Source: Xenopus tropicalis
Lineage: Eukaryota; Chordata; Amphibia; Anura; Pipidae
Assembly: GCF_000004195.4 (NCBI RefSeq)
Contig: NC_030683.2
Coordinates: 2,872,133-2,936,132 of the forward strand
Direction of reading: 5' to 3'
Length of the DNA: 64,000 nucleotides
In this document: in pieces, positions 60,101 to 64,000 of the stretch
Numbering within the stretch: position 1 is the stretch's first letter
Layout: each line of letters begins with the position of its first letter
Program-made: the position numbers and the translations under genes
Notes under the pieces: generated by a model
Told to the model about the DNA's origin: nothing
Database searches by the model: none
What the model saw: the letters and a program-made list of their open reading frames with translations, nothing else

Positions 60101-63100
60101 GAGTCAGAACCAGCAGTGCAGGGAAGGGAAAGGGACAGACACAGTGACAGTTACACATAACTATAAACCCAGTGAGAATGAGGGATGAATGGGTATTGGG
60201 GAGTTGTATCAGGAGTCAGAACCAGCAGTGCAGGGAAGGGAAAGGGACAGACACAGTGACAGTTACACATAACTATAAACCCAGTGAGAATGAGGAATGA
60301 ATGGGTATTGGGGAGTTGTATCAGGAGTCAGAACCAGCAGTGCAGGGAAGGGAAAGGGACAGACACAGTGACAGTTACACATAACTATAAACCCAGTGAG
60401 AATGAGGAATGAATGGATATTGGGGAGTTGTATCAGGAGTCAGAACCAGCAGTGCAGGGAAGGGAAAGGGACAGACACAGTGACAGTTACACATAACTAT
60501 AAACCCAGTGAGAATGAGGGATGAATGGATATTGGGGAGTTGTATCAGGAGTCAGAACCAGCAGTGCAGGGAAGGGAAAGGGACAGACACAGTGACAGTT
60601 ACACATAACTATAAACCCAGTGAGAATGAGGAATGAATGGATATTGGGGAGTTGTATCAGGAGTCAGAACCAGCAGTGCAGGGAAGGGAAAGGGACAGAC
60701 ACAGTGACAGTTACACATAACTATAAACCCAGTGAGAATGAGGAATGAATGGGTATTGGGGAGTTGTATCAGGAGTCAGAACCAGCAGTGCAGGGAAGGG
60801 AAAGGGACAGACACAGTGACAGTTACACATAACTATAAACCCAGTGAGAATGAGGGATGAATGGGTATTGGGGAGTTGTATCAGGAGTCAGAACCAGCAG
60901 TGCAGGGAAGGGAAAGGGACAGACACAGTGACAGTTACACATAACTATAAACCCAGTGAGAATGAGGAATGAATGGATATTGGGGAGTTGTATCAGGAGT
61001 CAGAACCAGCAGTGCAGGGAAGGGAAAGGGACAGACACAGTGACAGTTACACATAACTATAAACCCAGTGAGAATGAGGAATGAATGGATATTGGGGAGT
61101 TGTATCAGGAGTCAGAACCAGCAGTGCAGGGAAGGGAAAGGGACAGACACAGTGACAGTTACACATAACTATAAACCCAGTGAGAATGAGGGATGAATGG
61201 ATATTGGGGAGTTGTATCAGGAGTCAGAACCAGCAGTGCAGAGCCCTTAATGGTTCCTGGAAATGTTGTGGCTGCTGCTATAAAGTTGTGTGATACTGAA
61301 TCTTTGGGTCAGAACTGGGCTGCTAAACCCTGGTTATTTATAGGAACCACTTCTTGGTTTGTGTGGTGTAACTGTGAGTGGGTAGGTACCTACCTGCTAA
61401 TGCCGAGGCCACTGCATCTCTTTGACTTGATCCTTCTCTGTTTTAATCCCTGTGGGTCCAAACTCTCCGGAGACGGGAAGGTCGAGGCATAGCCATGCTC
61501 ACACTCTGCAACGGCACCAACATGTCAGCCCAGGGCCTGGCTCCTCCCACCCATATGTATAAATACAAATATACAGAGAAGGAATGTTCTGGGCACACAA
61601 TAAGCTGTACCCCCATACTGTACTGTCTAAGGGAAACACTATGGCACCTCCTACCCATATGTTTAAATACAAATATACAGAGAAGGAATGTTCTGGGCAC
61701 ACAATAAGCTGTACCCCCATACTGTACTGTCTAAGGGAAACACTATGGCACCCCCTACCCATATGTATAAATACAAATATACAGAGAGGGAATGTTCTGG
61801 GCACACAATAAGCTGTACCCCATACTGTACTGTCTAAGGGAAACACTATGGCACCCCCTACCCATATGTATAAATACAAATATACAGAGAGGGAATGTTC
61901 TGGGCACACAATAAGCTGTACCCCCATACTGTACTGTCTAAGGGAAACACTATGACACCCCCTACCCATATGTATAAATACAAATATACAGAGAGGGAAT
62001 GTTCTGGGCACACAATAAGCTGTACCCCCATACTGTACTGTCTAAGGGAAACACTATGGCACCCCCTACCCATATGTATAAATACAAATATACAGAGAAG
62101 GAATGTTCTGGGCACACAATAAGCTGTACCCCCATACTGTACTGTCTAAGGGAAACACTATGGCACCCCCTACCCATATGTATAAATACAAATATACAGA
62201 GAAGGAATGTTCTGGGCACACAATAAGCTGTACCCCCATACTGTACTGTCTAAGGGAAACACTATGGCACCCCCTACCCATATGTATAAATACAAATATA
62301 CAGAGAAGGAATGTTCTGGGCACACAATAAGCTGTACCCCCATACTGTACTGTCTAAGGGAAACACTATGGCACCCCCTACCCATATGTATAAATACAAA
62401 TATACAGAGAAGGAATGTTCTGGGCACACAATAAGCTGTACCCCCATACTGTACTGTCTAAGGGAAACACTATGGCACCTCCTACCCATATGTATAAATA
62501 CAAATATACAGAGAGGGAATGTTCTGGGCACACAATAAGCTGTACCCCCATACTGTACTGTCTAAGGGAAACACTATGGCACCTCCTACCCATATGTATA
62601 AATACAAATATACAGAGAAGGAATGTTCTGGGCACACAATAAGCTGTACCCCCATACTGTACTGTCTAAGGGAAACACTATGGCACCCCTACCCATATGT
62701 ATAAATACAAATATACAGAGAAGGAATGTTCTGGGCACACAATAAGCTGTACCCCCATACTGTACTGTCTAAGGGAAACACTATGGCACCCCCTACCCAT
62801 ATGTATAAATACAAATATACAGAGAAGGAATGCTCTGGGCACACAATAAGCTGTACCCCCATACTGTACTGTCTAAGGGAAACACTATGGCACCTCCTAC
62901 CCATATGTATAAATACAAATATACAGAGAAGGAATGTTCTGGGCACACAATAAGCTGTATCCTAGTACTAGAGACATTCAGTAATTGGGTATATTTACCC
63001 TTTATTAATACAGTCTTTCTCCATCACAAATAAACTGGGGGCAGTTAAAGCTCAGTGCAATTAGGGACATGAATCCGATTGCTGGGGGGGTCTCTCAGCC

Positions 63101-63836
63101 CATAAATAATGCAAACCCCCCCCCCTCCAAATATCCAGAATAACATTTTATTTGTGGCAGGAAGTAACGACCGACAAGTTAACTCATTATTACACTGAGG
63201 CCAAACCATTTCTCACTGGGGGGGGGGTTTGCGGGGGGAGATGAGCTCATCCCATAAATCCGCACTGCATAATCCACATGGGGGGGCGCCATGTTTCCAA
63301 ACAAACCTCCTGCTCTCCCCCCGGGGGCAGTTAGTGGAAAGGGTACCCCCCCATCCCCCGCTAGCCCTAATTATAATGGGGGAATTAATTACACAAATCA
63401 AGTTGAATACAATCATACAATGGGGGGGGTACAAGTTCCCTCAATTTGCCCCTGTGTGTGTGTCAATTCTGCCCAACTCCCCACTCATGTTCATTAGTCA
63501 CACAGAGCCATGTATGGCCCCCATTGTTACCCCCCCCAAATACATATTAGCAATGCAAATGTTATATTTTATGGAATATTTCCCCCCCCCCCCCCCCACT
63601 GGGCAGTCACATTCCCAGCCTGGGCCCTCTGGCACTCACAGGGTTAATTCCCATGCAGGTACAGAGGCTTACGGACAAGGAGGAGTTTCCTCAGTTACCC
63701 AGCAGCCCCTGTAATTCTGTACCAGCTACGGAAACACAAGGGGGACATTCCCAGCCCATTTACCTCTCTCCCTTCTCTCCAGGTATTCGGCCGCCTCCAG
63801 CAAGCGCTGCACATTCAGCATCCGGACACAGTCCAT
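56943..63836 (-). CDS. mxi1: MXI1, MAX-interacting bHLH-zip transcriptional repressor, six coding exons
   Basis: In transcript order the exons are 63836-63764, 61505-61394, 59713-59684, 59059-58945, 58710-58539 and 57112-56943 (TAG). They sum to 672 bp, or 223 residues; the human short isoform is about 228. All introns are GT-AG and all phases close. MXI1 heterodimerises with MAX, binds E-boxes and recruits SIN3, opposing MYC. The SIN3-interaction helix (about 5-21, [20 protein letters not shown]) comes first. It is followed by the CEHGYAS motif, a basic linker, the basic region (about 63-78, HNELEKNRR), HLH, then the zipper (about 110-150, [14 protein letters not shown]). The tail has [11 protein letters not shown] and [14 protein letters not shown] and ends in LCFTS. 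That C-terminus and the zipper point to MXI1 rather than MXD1, 3 or 4. The linker (26-62) and loop (LESDAAR) diverge from mammals. An alternative upstream first exon could lie beyond the window. Confidence 0.93.
57291..58365. mobile_element. T2-type MITE (TTAA duplication) in MXI1 intron 5, swollen by an internal 89-bp array
   Basis: The left end AGGAACAGTAACACCAAAAA and the right end TTTTTGGTGTTACTGTTCCT are exact inverse copies, flanked by TTAA at 57287-57290 and 58366-58369. AGGAA fits the AGRRR termini of the T2 family. The interior is a foldback: about 57370-57475 pairs with about 57490-57620. The right arm contains eight 89-bp units, so the element is about 1,075 bp instead of roughly 360. 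No transposase frame. Confidence 0.88.
57560..58271 (+). repeat. 89-bp array, eight units, inside the T2-type MITE
   Basis: GGCTGCCCCCGGGGCTACAC starts at 57560, 57649, 57738 and 57827, and so on to 58272, exactly eight periods of 89 bp. Units differ only at AACGG/AATGG, ACCGG/ACCAG and small indels. Confidence 0.95.
58539..58710 (-). CDS. mxi1: MXI1 coding exon 5 (leucine zipper)
   Basis: Acceptor CCTTCCCAG, donor AGAG|GTAATT, 172 bp. It encodes [20 protein letters not shown] and the rest of the zipper, then VRSDSIGS and the Ser/Asp-rich PSDSER segment. Confidence 0.92.
58945..59059 (-). CDS. mxi1: MXI1 coding exon 4 (basic region and HLH)
   Basis: Acceptor CCCGACAG, donor AAG|GTAAGG, 115 bp. 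It encodes [17 protein letters not shown] and then [16 protein letters not shown], the DNA-contacting Arg and both HLH helices. Confidence 0.93.
59684..59713 (-). CDS. mxi1: MXI1 coding exon 3, 30-bp micro-exon (start of basic region)
   Basis: A 30-bp exon between acceptor GATTTCAG and donor CG|GTAAGT encodes STHNELEKN with split Arg codons on both sides. Phases match the flanking exons exactly. Confidence 0.9.
59757..61242 (-). repeat. 112-bp satellite, locus 3 of 3, in MXI1 intron 2, about 13 copies
   Basis: TGGGGAGTTGTATCAGGAGT recurs every 112 bp from 59861 to 61205 (twelve exact periods). The first copy at 59761 lacks 12 bp, the same segment length missing from the last copy at 52907. 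Copies are nearly identical, with GGGTAT/GGATAT and GAGGAAT/GAGGGAT variants. Confidence 0.97.
61394..61505 (-). CDS. mxi1: MXI1 coding exon 2 (CEHGYAS motif and basic linker)
   Basis: Acceptor GTTGCAG, donor AG|GTAGGT, phase 1 in and 2 out. It encodes [17 protein letters not shown] and a Lys/Arg-rich linker. The linker is unlike mammalian MXI1 and somewhat like MXD1. The 104-bp satellite begins about 40 bp upstream of this exon in transcript sense. Confidence 0.9.
61545..62960 (+). repeat. 104-bp satellite, locus 4 of 4, in MXI1 intron 1, about 13.5 copies
   Basis: Same unit and plus-strand orientation as the three other loci, therefore antisense to MXI1 here. It begins about 40 bp from MXI1 exon 2 (61505), so it borders that exon's acceptor region. 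Confidence 0.97.
62961..63763. other. Rest of MXI1 intron 1
   Basis: Poly-C and poly-G runs (63117-63127, 63218-63227, 63583-63597). A 161-codon plus-strand frame at 63229-63714 crosses such runs and has no recognisable domain. Confidence 0.5.
63764..63836 (-). CDS. mxi1: MXI1 first coding exon (SIN3-interaction domain)
   Basis: The ATG is at 63836-63834 and the donor is G|GTAAAT. The exon encodes residues 1-24 plus one base of codon 25. The start was chosen because mammalian MXI1 begins at the same place (MERVKMINVQRLL). The upstream frame is open for about 110 bp but shows no conserved sequence. The surroundings are not CpG-rich, so the promoter may lie outside the window. Confidence 0.9.
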
Positions 63837-64000
63837 AATGCACCGGGGCAGGGGCACCCCGAAATACCCCCACAGGTACCCCCAACTCTCTCTCATATAT
63901 ATATATAGAATAAATGGGGAGTCGGGTACTGAGAGCCCGGAATGCAAAGGAACATGAGCCCGGGGGGGGGGCAGGCTGGGGGGCAGTTGGTGGGGGGGGG

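Noticed and set aside
61499..62953. Repeated 75- and 85-codon frames on both strands of the 104-bp array
   Set aside because: They recur every 104 bp at all four loci and end at the same unit-encoded stop; no sign of coding selection.
63229..63714. 161-codon plus-strand frame opposite MXI1 intron 1
   Set aside because: It crosses homopolymer C/G runs, has no domain, and lies in an intron.
56943..63836. Assignment of the minus-strand gene to MXD1
   Set aside because: The linker and KLHIKKLED words resemble MXD1, but the zipper ([14 protein letters not shown]), [11 protein letters not shown], the [10 protein letters not shown] ending and linkage to SMNDC1 fit MXI1 better.

Overview
This is eukaryotic, almost certainly vertebrate, DNA. 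It is intron-rich and full of tandem repeats and transposon relics, with no bacterial-style gene packing. The repeat set suggests an anuran amphibian of the Xenopus type: TTAA-flanked AGRRR-terminal (T2-type) MITEs, CR1/L2-type LINE relics, and foldback elements ending in GTGTATGGCCACCTT. Species is inferred from repeat style and gene order, not from a database search.

Two protein-coding genes can be read exon by exon. SMNDC1 (SPF30, a Tudor-domain splicing factor) is on the plus strand. It has a CpG-rich promoter with a TCTCGCGAGA palindrome at 41287-41296, a non-coding first exon ending near 41346, and five coding exons between 42835 and 50857. These give a 238-residue protein, the length I recall for human. 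MXI1 (a MAX-binding bHLH-zip repressor) is on the minus strand, with six coding exons from 63836 down to 56943 encoding 223 residues. All intron phases close. The genes are convergent, as in human 10q25 (MXI1/SMNDC1), which supports both calls.

The first 41 kb holds no gene I can support. It is a mosaic of minisatellites and satellites (0.15-3.2 kb each) separated by short unique stretches and transposon pieces. The main observation is that the same monomers recur at separate loci: a 104-bp unit at four sites (one in SMNDC1 intron 1, one in MXI1 intron 1), a 19-bp unit at three, a 112-bp unit at three (one in MXI1 intron 2), a ~131-bp unit at two, and two arrays built from the same L2-like LINE tail. 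Several arrays can be traced to a parent transposon: the 41-bp array in SMNDC1 intron 4 grew inside a LINE 3' region, the 89-bp array grew inside a T2-type MITE, and a 154-bp unit is a LINE reverse-transcriptase fragment.

Many long open frames here (up to about 770 codons) are artefacts of stop-free tandem repeats. The interiors of the longer arrays are full of single-base indels while their edges are clean, which looks like unpolished long-read consensus rather than biology. No CRISPR array, RNA gene, or novel multi-gene system was found.
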